Shown here in pieces: positions 55,688 through 64,000 of a stretch of 64,000 nucleotides of DNA. The position numbers and the translations under genes were made by a program. Each line of letters begins with the position of its first letter. Position 1 is the stretch's first letter. The stretch covers positions 124,001 through 188,000 of the forward strand of contig CAWFEA010000019.1 in NCBI GenBank assembly GCA_963814745.1, written 5' to 3'. The notes beneath the pieces were generated by a model, which saw nothing but the letters and a program-made list of their open reading frames with translations, was not told the DNA's origin and searched no databases. This DNA is from CAWBRT01 sp963814745 (GTDB lineage: Bacteria; Acidobacteriota; Terriglobia; Terriglobales; Acidobacteriaceae).

Positions 55688-56785
55688 TCAGGCTTGCGAC
55701 AAGTAGTGAAGTTCCTCAATGGCCTGCAGAATTGCGCGCTCGGGCACGTCCGTGACGAACTCCGCCTTGCCGATCTCCAGCGGCAGCACCCATTGAATCT
55801 TGCCGTCGAGAACCTTCTTGTCGCGGGCCATGCAGCGCAGAATATTGCGCGGCTTCACGTCCACTTTGGGCAGCGGCGCATACGACAGAATGGCGCTGAT
55901 GATCCTTTGCGCCGTCGCCGAATCGGTTTTCTGCATGCCGGCGGAAATCATTGTCGCCGCGATCATTCCCCACGCCACCGCTTCTCCGTGCAGGAAGTGC
56001 CGGTAGCCGGTTTCCGCTTCGAGGGCATGGGCGATGGTGTGGCCAAAATTCAGGATCTTGCGCAGCCCGTGTTCTTCCTCGTCTTCGCCGACCACGCTGG
56101 CCTTCACCCGCACGCACTCCGCGATCAGCCACTCCATCGTGCCCGGATCGCGCCGCAGAATGCGGTCCCGGTGCTCTTCCATGAAATCCAAAATTCGCGG
56201 GTTGCGGATAATCCCCGTCTTCAGCGCCTCGAACAATCCCGAGCTGTATTCCCGGTCCGGCAGCGTGAGCAGCACATCGGGATCGATCAGCACCAGCGAA
56301 GGCTGTTTGAAACTGCCCAGCATGTTTTTGCCGAGTGCCAGGTTGACGCCCGTCTTGCCGCCGACCGAGGAATCGATCTGTGCCAGGAAGGTCGTGGGAA
56401 TCTGAACGAAGTCTATCCCGCGCATATAGATCGATGCCAGGAAGCCTCCCACGTCGCCGACCACGCCTCCACCTAGAGTCACCAGCGTGGCTTGACGGTC
56501 CGCCCCGAGCTTCACCAGCCGGCTGCCAAGCTCTTCCACCGTCCCCAGCGTCTTGTAGCGCTCGCCGTTCGGCATATCGACGAAGGCGTTCTCCAGCTTT
56601 GCCTCCTCGAAGGACTGCGCCAGGATCTTGCCGAAGTGCTTGCGGACAGGGGCCACGGTGATCGTGAACACCTTGCCCACCCGTGGCATCACCTCTCGTA
56701 TGTAATTCCCCGCCGAGCGCAACACCGCCTGCTCGATCAGGGCTTCATAGGATCGGGAAACCGTATTGATAGTTACGCGGATCAA
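55688..56785 (-). CDS. aroB: 3-dehydroquinate synthase
   Basis: Second step of the shikimate pathway, NAD- and Zn-dependent. 365 residues with GGGVVGDVGGFLASIYMRGIDFVQIPTTFLAQIDSSVGGKTGVN, the zinc ligands in NFGHTIAHALE and LHGEAVAWGM, and VLPLEIGKAEF. Full length. It lies 17 bases upstream of ubiE, so the two are likely co-transcribed. Confidence 0.95.
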   Translation of the reverse strand: MIRVTINTVSRSYEALIEQAVLRSAGNYIREVMPRVGKVFTITVAPVRKHFGKILAQSFEEAKLENAFVDMPNGERYKTLGTVEELGSRLVKLGADRQATLVTLGGGVVGDVGGFLASIYMRGIDFVQIPTTFLAQIDSSVGGKTGVNLALGKNMLGSFKQPSLVLIDPDVLLTLPDREYSSGLFEALKTGIIRNPRILDFMEEHRDRILRRDPGTMEWLIAECVRVKASVVGEDEEEHGLRKILNFGHTIAHALEAETGYRHFLHGEAVAWGMIAATMISAGMQKTDSATAQRIISAILSYAPLPKVDVKPRNILRCMARDKKVLDGKIQWVLPLEIGKAEFVTDVPERAILQAIEELHYLSQA

Positions 56786-56873
56786 GCAATTATTCTAGCG
56801 CAGCCCATCGAAAGCGCGAAGTTTGCTCGATTGTGCGCTGCGGCGGTGATATATTTGCCTGCATCGAGGGATC

Positions 56874-58442
56874 GTGCGGGAGACCGATTTCATTGTCGTG
56901 GGCGCCGGCATCGCCGGCATGCGGGCGGCAATCGAGTTGTCCACCTATGGGCGTGTGCTCTGTCTGGCCAAACTCGAACTGAGCGAATCGAACACCCAGT
57001 ACGCCCAGGGCGGCATCGCCGTCGCCCTCAGCGACGAGGATGAGATCTGCCTGCATTTGCAGGACACGCTGGTCGCCGGCGATGGCCTCTGCCATAGCGA
57101 TGCGGCGCGCATCCTCGTCGAGGAAGGCCCGCTGCGCATCGAGGAACTCATCAAGTGGGGCACGCACTTCGATAAGCAAGGCACCAGGCTTTCCTTCACT
57201 CGCGAGGGTGCGCACAGCCGCAATCGCGTGCTGCACGCTAACGGTGACTCCACGGGCCGGGAAATCGGCCGCGCCCTCTACCATCGCGCCGCTTCCATCA
57301 AGCACATTTCGTTTCGCGAGTTCGGCTTTGCCACCGACCTCTGGATCGAGGATGGCCGCGTCGCCGGCATTCATCTGTTGAACGCCGACGGCAAACCGGA
57401 ACGGATCAAAGCGGCAGCCGTCATGCTGGCCACCGGCGGCATGGGCCAGGTCTACGCCAACACCACCAACCCCGGAGTCGCTACCGGCGACGGCGTTGCC
57501 ATGGCCTTTCGCGCCGGCGCCGAAATCAGCGACATGGAGTTCATTCAGTTCCATCCGACGGCTCTTTACCTCAAAGGTGCGCCGCGCTTTCTGCTCTCCG
57601 AGGCGCTGCGCGGCGAGGGCACTTACCTGCGCAACGCCAGTCTCAGCCGCTTCATGCCCAAGTACCACGAGATGGGGGAGCTGGCGCCGCGCGATGTCGT
57701 CGCTCGCGCCATTGCCCACGAGCTTGAGATTTCCCCGGCGCGCGAGCCGGTTGTCTATCTTGACCTCACCCACTTGAACGGCGAACGCCTCAAGAAGCGC
57801 TTCCCGCGCATTTACACCACCTGCCTCAAGTACAACATCGATCTCGCCACCGACCTGGTGCCGGTTCGTCCGGCGGCCCATTATGCGATGGGCGGCATTC
57901 GCACCGATCTCTGCGGCCGCACCTCGCTTGCCGGACTTTATGCCGCCGGCGAAGCCGCCTGCACCGGGGTTCACGGAGCCAATCGCCTGGCCAGCAATTC
58001 CCTGCTCGAGGGACTCGTCTACGGCGCGCGCGCGGCGGGCTACATGGGCGGTGAAGCGCGCCTGGCGAAGCACGGCAAAGACTCTGCCCGCAATCGCAAG
58101 GCGGCCAACGGCGGTCAGCCTCCATCCGACCCCGCGCTTGAAAGCCAAATCTCCGCCCTTCAGCAATTGCTGTGGCGTGATGTCGGCATCGTCCGCGAAG
58201 GCAAGCGGCTCCGTGCCGCGATCTCCGCGTTGAAGGAATTGCAAGGCCAACTGCCGGAGGCGCGCGGCCGCCGCGCATGGGAGGCGCACAACCTGGCCGT
58301 AACTGCCCAACTGATCGCCCGCGCCGCTCTGGCGCGCGAGGAGAGCCGCGGCGCTCAATACCGCCTCGACTACCCCGCCCACAACGACGCCCGCTTCTTG
58401 AAGCACTCGGTAATCGTCGGCGATAAAGTTCGCTTCGAGTAG
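56874..58442 (+). CDS. nadB: L-aspartate oxidase
   Basis: FAD-dependent first enzyme of de novo NAD synthesis (aspartate to iminoaspartate). 522 residues with VVGAGIAGMRAAIELS, NTQYAQGGIAVALS, EGAHSRNRVLHANGDSTGREIGRAL, EFIQFHPTALYL, and GEAACTGVHGANRLASNSLLEGLVYG. The GTG at 56874 is preceded by GAGGG at short spacing. nadA and nadC are not adjacent. A long antisense frame over this gene is a shadow. Confidence 0.95.
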   Translation: MRETDFIVVGAGIAGMRAAIELSTYGRVLCLAKLELSESNTQYAQGGIAVALSDEDEICLHLQDTLVAGDGLCHSDAARILVEEGPLRIEELIKWGTHFDKQGTRLSFTREGAHSRNRVLHANGDSTGREIGRALYHRAASIKHISFREFGFATDLWIEDGRVAGIHLLNADGKPERIKAAAVMLATGGMGQVYANTTNPGVATGDGVAMAFRAGAEISDMEFIQFHPTALYLKGAPRFLLSEALRGEGTYLRNASLSRFMPKYHEMGELAPRDVVARAIAHELEISPAREPVVYLDLTHLNGERLKKRFPRIYTTCLKYNIDLATDLVPVRPAAHYAMGGIRTDLCGRTSLAGLYAAGEAACTGVHGANRLASNSLLEGLVYGARAAGYMGGEARLAKHGKDSARNRKAANGGQPPSDPALESQISALQQLLWRDVGIVREGKRLRAAISALKELQGQLPEARGRRAWEAHNLAVTAQLIARAALAREESRGAQYRLDYPAHNDARFLKHSVIVGDKVRFE

Positions 58443-58543
58443 ACCAGCATAAGGGCTTACAGTCAGGTAGGGGCCCTTCGACTCGCGGCAACAACCGCCG
58501 CTCGCTCAGGGTGACACGCTCAAAATGACTTTTTCAGCAGCCT

Positions 58544-59086
58544 CTATAGCCGCTTGGTCAGGAACCACGCATCCAGATTGTGCGCGTAGTAGCCGGGCAA
58601 GCGCTTCAGAACCTTGTAGCGATGCCGTTCATAGAACGCCAGTGCCGCGGCATTATCAACCGCCGCTTCCAGCACCATCATAAAACCGCCCAGTTTGCGA
58701 ACTCTCTCTTCGGCGGCTTCCATCAGCAACGTGCCCAGCCGATGGCGGCGAAAATCGCGGCGCACATCGAGGGTGATGATGTGGCCGTAGCCTTCGCGCT
58801 GCGGCTCGACCACCACGAAACCGGCGATGCCCTCTTTCCGCTTGTCCGCCCCCTCGCTGCCGCGCTGGCCCGCCGGATCCCTATCCCCGCCCGGCTCCGC
58901 ATCCGCGGGCTCGGCAATAATGCAGAATGACTGCTTGCGCTCCACGTAGCTCTGCAGCTCACCACGGGAATAGGCAATCCCCGGTTGGAAACAATCGGCG
59001 TCGATCCGGTACAGCTCTTCGAAGTCGCCGTGCTGGTAATCTCGCAAGCGGAACACGTCTCCGTTGTATCGTGAGAGGCGAGTCAT
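58544..59086 (-). CDS. rimI: GNAT acetyltransferase, RimI-like
   Basis: 180-residue N-acetyltransferase that may act on ribosomal protein S18 or other N-termini. Core: FRLRDYQHGDFEELYRIDADCFQ, GHIITLDVRRDFRRHRLGTLLMEAAEERVRK (acetyl-CoA loop) and LEAAVDNAAALAFYERHRYKV. A Gly/Asp-rich insertion (GGDRDPAGQRGSEGADKRKE) is unusual for the family. The ATG at 59086 is preferred over 59098. Confidence 0.82.
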   Translation of the reverse strand: MTRLSRYNGDVFRLRDYQHGDFEELYRIDADCFQPGIAYSRGELQSYVERKQSFCIIAEPADAEPGGDRDPAGQRGSEGADKRKEGIAGFVVVEPQREGYGHIITLDVRRDFRRHRLGTLLMEAAEERVRKLGGFMMVLEAAVDNAAALAFYERHRYKVLKRLPGYYAHNLDAWFLTKRL

Positions 59087-59113
59087 GCGCAAGACCATCG
59101 CTGACGGATTAGG

Positions 59114-59280
59114 GAAACTCTGAACAAGCGAAGGGATTGAAGGGTACGGGCTTCAGTGTCTGCGTGAGAACTCGTTTTCGAGGTGCTCTCGCCGGGTGCC
59201 CCACATCTGCTGCAGTTAGCAGATGTGGGCGGGTGGCCCATTCAAGCGCGCAGTTTGCGCTTGAGTGGGGTAGTTTCTTC
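59114..59280. repeat. composite repeat: half element plus two palindromes
   Basis: 59114-59156 is the left half of the GAAACTCTGAAC element. Next come two palindromic copies: CCCACATCTGCT/AGCAGATGTGGG (59200-59211, 59218-59229) and CCATTCAAGCGC/GCGCTTGAGTGG (59238-59249, 59257-59268), the latter followed by GGTAGTTTCTTCC. Confidence 0.65.
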
Positions 59281-59358
59281 CGCTCCCATCCCCGCACGAA
59301 CCACGCCCGAGAGGGGTAGGTCCACCGGACTTGTCCCGCCCTGCTTCCACCGCCGCCC

Positions 59359-60510
59359 TCAGCCTTGCCCTCCGGCGATCTCAATCGTGCGCTTCAACTG
59401 CCCGCAGGCGGCGTAGATATCGCGTCCCCGTGGACGCCTTATGAACGTCGGAATTCCGGCCCGCACCAGCACCCTTTGAAACCCCAGCACCTGTTCCTCG
59501 GCCGGCGTCCGGAAGTCGATGCCGGGACCGGGGTTGAGCGCGATCAGGTTGACCTTGGCGCGCAATCCATCGAGCAGTGCCGCCACCTCGCGTGCGTTTT
59601 CGGCGGAATCGTTCTCGCCGCCCAGCAGCACGTACTCGAAGGTGATGCGCTCGCGCGGCCGCAGGGGAAAACTCCTCGCCGCCGCCATCAGGCTGGCGAG
59701 ATTCCATTTGCGGTTGATCGGCATCACCCGCGAGCGGCCTTCGTCGTTGGAGCCGTTCAAGGAAATCGCCAGCTTCGGACGCACCGGCTCGCGCGCGAAT
59801 TCGGCCAAGCGCGGCAGAATCCCTGCGGTCGAAACCGTCATCCGCGGCTCCGCGATGCCCACGCCCTCCACCAGCAGGCGCACCGCCTTCATAAAGTTGT
59901 CGTAATTCAGAAAGGGCTCGCCCTGCCCCATGAACACCAGATTGATGCGGTCGCGCTCCGGTTCAACCCCGTGCCGGGCCAGCGCCACGAGCACCTGCCC
60001 GACAATCTCACCCGCCGTAAGATTGCGTTCGAGCCCCAGCAGCGCCGTCATGCAGAAGCCACAATTCACCGCGCATCCGGCCTGGCTGGAAAGGCAAATC
60101 GTCGCCCGGCTTCGCCCTTCCCAAACTTCGCTGCCCTTCGCCATCGGCTGCGCCGTTGACAGGTCGTCCTGCTCGCTGCCGTCGCCCACCTCGCTGCCGT
60201 CGCCCTCAGGCATCCACACGGTTTCCACCGTCTGCCCGTCGCCGAAGCGAATCAGGTAACGCTCGGTTCCGTCCGCCGAAGCAAATTGCCTCTCGATCGT
60301 CGGCATGCCGAGTTCGAACCCCTGGGCCAGCAGGCTCGAGCGAAATGCCGCCGGCAAGGTCGAAATCTCAGCTATACTGGTCTTCTGCCGCCGGTAAATG
60401 GCCTCAAAAAGTTGAACGCCCCGGTAGAGCGGCTGCTTCTGACCCTCCGCCAGAAGCGTAAGTTCTTGCAAACTAAGGCCTAATAGTTCGAATTTAGAAG
60501 TTTCACTCAT
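59359..60510 (-). CDS. rlmN: RlmN, dual-specificity rRNA/tRNA m2A methyltransferase
   Basis: Radical-SAM enzyme that methylates A2503 of 23S rRNA and A37 of some tRNAs. 383 residues with the cluster motif CAVNCGFCMTAL, LVFMGQGEPFLNYDN, and the catalytic Cys in DIYAACGQLKR. An insertion rich in Gly/Ser/Asp (GDGSEVGDGSEQDDLSTAQP) precedes the radical-SAM domain. The start is an ATG at 60510. Confidence 0.94.
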   Translation of the reverse strand: MSETSKFELLGLSLQELTLLAEGQKQPLYRGVQLFEAIYRRQKTSIAEISTLPAAFRSSLLAQGFELGMPTIERQFASADGTERYLIRFGDGQTVETVWMPEGDGSEVGDGSEQDDLSTAQPMAKGSEVWEGRSRATICLSSQAGCAVNCGFCMTALLGLERNLTAGEIVGQVLVALARHGVEPERDRINLVFMGQGEPFLNYDNFMKAVRLLVEGVGIAEPRMTVSTAGILPRLAEFAREPVRPKLAISLNGSNDEGRSRVMPINRKWNLASLMAAARSFPLRPRERITFEYVLLGGENDSAENAREVAALLDGLRAKVNLIALNPGPGIDFRTPAEEQVLGFQRVLVRAGIPTFIRRPRGRDIYAACGQLKRTIEIAGGQG

Positions 60511-60749
60511 GCATCCAACTAGTAGTCCGTAAAGTGCCGCAACCGGGATCTGACTTAAGCTAGACGATCTCCAGCCCCGGAATGACTTCTCAACCGTCTA
60601 ATACTGCTATCTTAGATGGTGGGGGCGTCGAGGAACCGGCATTCTTTTAGCTTTCTGGGTTGGAAGAGTTTATCCCTGCCGGCTGCCGTGCGGAGCCAAG
60701 GGGACTCTGACAAAGTCTGCTTCGCGATTCTCGGATAAAGGGAGCCAAG

Positions 60750-62039
60750 ATGCATAAAGAGTTCGTTGACGATCTTCGGAGCCTGCGGCGCACGGAATTG
60801 CCGAATGGATTGACGGTGATTTCCGAGCAGATGCCGCATATTCGGTCCGTCTCTATCGGCATCTGGATCCGCACCGGCTCCCGCCACGAGTCGCCGGATC
60901 TCAATGGCATCTCCCACTTCGTTGAGCACATGGTCTTCAAAGGAACGAAGACGCGCACCGCCGAGGATATTGCCCGGCAGGTCGATTCCATCGGCGGCAA
61001 CCTCGACGCCTTCACCGCCAAGGAGTGCGTCTGTTTCAATGTCAAGGTGCTCGATGAGCACCTGCCGATCGCCATGGACGTGTTGAGCGATCTCGTGCTG
61101 AATCCCGTTTTCAACGAATCCGATATCACCAAGGAGCGTGGCGTAATTATCGAGGAAATCAAAATGGACGAGGACAATCCCGATCTGCTCGTCCATGAGA
61201 TTTTTACCCAGAACTTCTGGAAGGGTCACCCGCTCGGCCGTCCCATTCTCGGCACCAAGGAAACCGTGCGCGGATTTCACCAAGCCATGCTGTTCGACTA
61301 CTACGGCGCCCGCTTCGTTCCCGGAAACATGGTGATCTCAGCCGCCGGCAACATTGACCACGACCACTTCGTGGACCTGGTGGCCGGCACCTTCCAGCAC
61401 CTTCAACCGCAGCCGGACCCTTTACAGCAGGTCCCCCCGAAGCCGCAGGCGCGGATCATGCTGCGCAATAAGAAATCCCTCGAACAAGTGCAGATATGCA
61501 TCGGCGTCCCTTCGTATTCGATTTCCCACGAGAAGCGCTATGCCTCGTTCGTCCTCAATACCTTGCTGGGCGGCGGCATGAGCTCGCGGCTTTTCCAGAA
61601 AATCCGCGAGCGCCAAGGCTTGGTGTACTCCATCTTCAGCGAACTGAATCCTTATCGGGACAGCGGCTGCCTCGCCGTTTACGCCGGCACCTCGCGCTCC
61701 TCCGCCGCCCAGGTGGTTAACTCGATTGTCAGTGAATTTCGCGACCTGAAAAGCAACCCGGTACCTGAGGATGAACTCCAGCGCGCCAAGAATCAGCTCA
61801 AGGGCAGCCTCATGCTGAGCATGGAGTCCTCCACCGCGCGCATGTCGAACCTGGCGCGCCAGGAAATGTATTACAACCGCTTTTTCGGCATGAACGAGAT
61901 CATCGAGCGGGTGCAGGCCGTCAGCGTCGAGGATGTCCTCGAAAACGCCAAAGAGTTTTTCTGCTCCGACCAGATTGCCGTCACCGTCCTCGGCAATCTC
62001 ACCGGGCTGAAAATTACCCGCGATCAACTGGTGTGCTAA
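60750..62039 (+). CDS. M16-family zinc metallopeptidase
   Basis: 429-residue insulinase/processing-peptidase family protein. The N-terminal active domain has the inverted zinc motif HFVEH with the further Glu in ERGVIIEEIKM; the C-terminal half (LNTLLGGGMSSRLFQKIRERQGLVYSI) is the inactive partner domain. No signal peptide is obvious. The ATG at 60750 follows AAGGGAGCC. Confidence 0.92.
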   Translation: MHKEFVDDLRSLRRTELPNGLTVISEQMPHIRSVSIGIWIRTGSRHESPDLNGISHFVEHMVFKGTKTRTAEDIARQVDSIGGNLDAFTAKECVCFNVKVLDEHLPIAMDVLSDLVLNPVFNESDITKERGVIIEEIKMDEDNPDLLVHEIFTQNFWKGHPLGRPILGTKETVRGFHQAMLFDYYGARFVPGNMVISAAGNIDHDHFVDLVAGTFQHLQPQPDPLQQVPPKPQARIMLRNKKSLEQVQICIGVPSYSISHEKRYASFVLNTLLGGGMSSRLFQKIRERQGLVYSIFSELNPYRDSGCLAVYAGTSRSSAAQVVNSIVSEFRDLKSNPVPEDELQRAKNQLKGSLMLSMESSTARMSNLARQEMYYNRFFGMNEIIERVQAVSVEDVLENAKEFFCSDQIAVTVLGNLTGLKITRDQLVC

Positions 62040-62040
62040 T

Positions 62041-62463
62041 CAGGACCTGAACGACGATTAGCGCCCTGCGCATTATCGGACATAAACCGCTTTACCGGAT
62101 TGCTCAAAAAAGTGGCTTTTAGTGCGTTCTTTCACGCGAAAACCAGTGCGCCAATAAGCCAAATCGGTTATAGTTTCCGAGGGTTGATGTGGCTGGACCC
62201 CGGCAGCCGTCCGCTTGCAGGCCCACCCCTCTGACCGGCGGCACGTAGGGCTATGTCAAAATATGTCTTCCGTGCTTGACAAGTTTTGTCATCTTGCAGA
62301 CGATCGAGGGTGAGTGCTGGCGCTTGTCGAATTTGTTTATTATTTGGATTCAACAGGTTAGAAAAATCTCGTCCTAGCCATTTCACGGCGTCGGTTTCGG
62401 CACTAGAACTGCTGTATATAACTCGACAAAGCATGAGGGCGTACTGGGTCGAAGGAGACTTTG
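62041..62463. other. spacer and promoter region before the first pilin
   Basis: 423 bp without a gene. The central part (62270-62420) is AT-rich and contains TTGACAAGTTTTGTCA (an inverted repeat) and TATATAA near 62414. I could not assign a sigma-54 or riboswitch structure. Confidence 0.4.
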
Positions 62464-62940
62464 ATGCGTAAACAGAAGGGTTTCTCGCTGATTGAGCTTT
62501 TGATCGTTGTGGCGATCATCCTGATTATCGCCGCTATCGCTATTCCGAACTTACTTCGTTCTCGTATCGCGGCTAACGAGGCATCCGCTGTGGGCTCGAT
62601 GCGCACGATCAACACCGCTGAGATCACTTACGCATCGACTTATCCATCGGTTGGCTATTCGCCAGACATGAATTCCCTGGCCGGTAACAGTTGCGCTTCT
62701 CCGACCTCAGCCGCAGCCTGTTTGATCGACGCCACATTGGGCGGGGCAACCAGCGCGCCCAACAGTAAGAGCGGTTATTTCTTCACCTTCGCCGTCAGTT
62801 CTTCGCTGGGCTATACGCTAAACGGAACCCCCGCGAAGATTGGTTCTACCGGAGTTAAGCAGTTTTACACCGACGGCACGGCGGTTATTCACTTCAACAC
62901 CGGCGGCGCCGCCACTTCCTCAAGTCCTGCCATCCAGTAG
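62464..62940 (+). CDS. type IV pilin-like protein 1
   Basis: 158-residue prepilin with the class III signal MRKQKGFSLIELLIVVAIIL (prepilin-peptidase site after Gly, conserved Glu5) and a hydrophobic helix AIAIPNLLRSRIAANEASAVGS. The globular part has a Cys pair (SCASPT, AACLI) and a Thr/Ser-rich C-terminus. The ATG at 62464 follows GAAGGAGAC. Similar GspG/PilA-like pilins build pili or pseudopili; no assembly genes are in the window. Confidence 0.9.
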   Translation: MRKQKGFSLIELLIVVAIILIIAAIAIPNLLRSRIAANEASAVGSMRTINTAEITYASTYPSVGYSPDMNSLAGNSCASPTSAAACLIDATLGGATSAPNSKSGYFFTFAVSSSLGYTLNGTPAKIGSTGVKQFYTDGTAVIHFNTGGAATSSSPAIQ

Positions 62941-62973
62941 GAGCGGTTGGCAGCTTACCCGCAACTGCAACCG

Positions 62974-63006
62974 AAAGGGCCAGCCACGCTGGCCCTTTTG
63001 CTTTTT
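62974..63006 (+). terminator. terminator after pilin 1
   Basis: 10-bp stem AAGGGCCAGC/GCTGGCCCTT, 3-nt loop, then TTGCTTTTT. Confidence 0.85.
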
Positions 63007-63293
63007 GCCAAGCATCATGCCGGCGTCTGAGGCCTGCCGCGCTTTAACCGCGATAAGCTGATCGCCCAATGACATTTTATGGCAGTGGAAACTGACAATT
63101 CCCGGCATTCCGGTTCAGCACTGGCCGTTCCCGTTCGAAGTCCATCTCGCAACGCTCAGAAAAGACTAGTGTTAGATAAACCAATCTAAACCCGCCGGGT
63201 GGAAGCCGTCGTGCAACTCGTGACCGCGTGGACCTGAAGGTCTGGATTTCAAGAAAACGACAGGAAATAAAAAAAGAAGAGAGAGGGTTGCAA

Positions 63294-63770
63294 ATGCGGA
63301 AACAGAAGGGCTTTTCACTCATCGAGTTGCTGATCGTCGTGGCGATCATCCTGATCATTGCGGCGATCGCCATCCCTAACCTGCTGCGGGCACGCATCGC
63401 CGCCAACGAAGCGTCCGCGGTCGGCTCCATGCGCACCATCAACACGGCGGAAACTACCTATAACTCCACTTACCCCACGGTCGGCTATTCGGCCGATATG
63501 AACTCGCTGGCGGGTAGCTCCTGCACCGCCCCGACCTCGGCTGCGGCCTGCCTGATCGACACCACCCTTGCCGGTGCGACCAGCGCCACCGCGCCGAAGA
63601 GCGGATATTACTTCACCTACGCCCCCAGTTCGTCTTTGGGCTACACGCTAACCGGACAGCCCTCGCAACAGGGTTCTTCGGGAGTCAAAGCCTATTACAC
63701 GGATGGAACCGCGGTCATTCACTACAACGCCAGTGGCGCCGCTACGGCATCGAGTCCGGCCATTCAGTAG
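63294..63770 (+). CDS. type IV pilin-like protein 2
   Basis: Tandem paralog, 158 residues, with the same signal (MRKQKGFSLIELLIVVAIIL) and largely identical helix, Cys pair and C-terminal pattern; the globular part differs at scattered positions (for example TYNSTYPTVGYSADMN against TYASTYPSVGYSPDMN). The ATG at 63294 follows GAGAGGG. A recent duplication followed by divergence is likely. Confidence 0.9.
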   Translation: MRKQKGFSLIELLIVVAIILIIAAIAIPNLLRARIAANEASAVGSMRTINTAETTYNSTYPTVGYSADMNSLAGSSCTAPTSAAACLIDTTLAGATSATAPKSGYYFTYAPSSSLGYTLTGQPSQQGSSGVKAYYTDGTAVIHYNASGAATASSPAIQ

Positions 63771-63810
63771 AGGATGTTTTTGGCAAAGTACCTGGGGAGG
63801 GTACCGCCGG

Positions 63811-63842
63811 GGGGTCAGCACTGCTGGCCCCTTTATTTTTTG
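63811..63842 (+). terminator. terminator after pilin 2
   Basis: GGGGTCAGCA/TGCTGGCCCC stem with a minimal loop (one G-T pair) followed by TTTATTTTTTG. Confidence 0.8.
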
Positions 63843-64000
63843 TTCAGTAAGCGAAGACCTCTGCGAAAGACGTGAGTTGCCGCCAACCCAGGAGCGTCTC
63901 CGGCACTGCGATCTGAGTTCTCGAATTTTCGTCTCATGTTTTAAGTGTGGCGCGAGTCAAGTTTTTCTCATCCAATGTGAGCAACATACAGCGACATACT
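63843..64000. other. end of window, no gene seen
   Basis: The last 158 bases show no supported gene or signal; sequence becomes less GC-rich. Confidence 0.4.

Noticed and set aside
56790..58406. 538-codon open frame antisense to nadB
   Set aside because: Covers nadB completely; Ala/Gly/Arg-rich composition typical of a shadow frame.

Overview
The window is a GC-rich bacterial chromosome segment carrying mostly housekeeping genes. The combination of genes suggests an Acidobacteriota (Terriglobia/Koribacter-like) genome; this is inferred from gene content and protein style, since there is no rRNA to check. Supporting points are the icd and mdh pair, a DUF5715-like secreted protein, a bifunctional nuclease next to miaB, many short dispersed palindromic repeats, and type IV pilins with near-identical N-termini. 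The sequence looks like a draft or metagenome assembly: four genes (glnE, miaB, metY and an RND pump gene) carry single-base frameshifts, some in G runs.

Layout. 1-7.5 kb: end of glnE, icd, mdh, two cyclophilins and secreted proteins. 7.7-11.6 kb: a complete sdhC-sdhA-sdhB operon followed by a fused remnant of a second, different SdhC/SdhB. 12-17.4 kb: rdgB, pdxT, miaB (frameshifted) and a bifunctional nuclease, separated by repeats. 17.9-22.0 kb is the most unusual part. A methyltransferase-nuclease (restriction-modification) gene is interrupted by a 2.57-kb AT-rich insert with perfect 22-bp terminal inverted repeats and an 8-bp target duplication. The insert has no recognisable transposase but carries two proteasome-beta-like (Ntn-hydrolase) paralogs and two small genes.

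22.4-31.4 kb: a DinB-like protein, an SDR, a four-gene overlapping operon (glycosyltransferase, two PTPS/QueD paralogs, folE), a TlpA-like lipoprotein, and a compact BamHI-type restriction-modification cassette (methyltransferase, endonuclease, controller protein) with candidate C-boxes. A UbiD-type decarboxylase follows. 31.6-41.2 kb: tRNA-Gly, a DUF1906-like secreted protein, truB, an old yellow enzyme, a metY-metX methionine operon behind an attenuator-like leader, a rhomboid protease and a DMT transporter.

41.3-46.4 kb: a TetR-adaptor-RND pump operon read leftward, with the pump gene carrying about six +1 shifts. 46.7-53.6 kb: a TPR protein, an NfeD protease with slipin, a SPOR protein, an ArsR pair and a secreted protein. 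53.8-64 kb: ftcD, ubiE/menG, aroB, nadB, rimI, rlmN, an M16 protease and two tandem type IV pilins, each with its own terminator. Intergenic spaces are rich in at least three families of short inverted-repeat elements.
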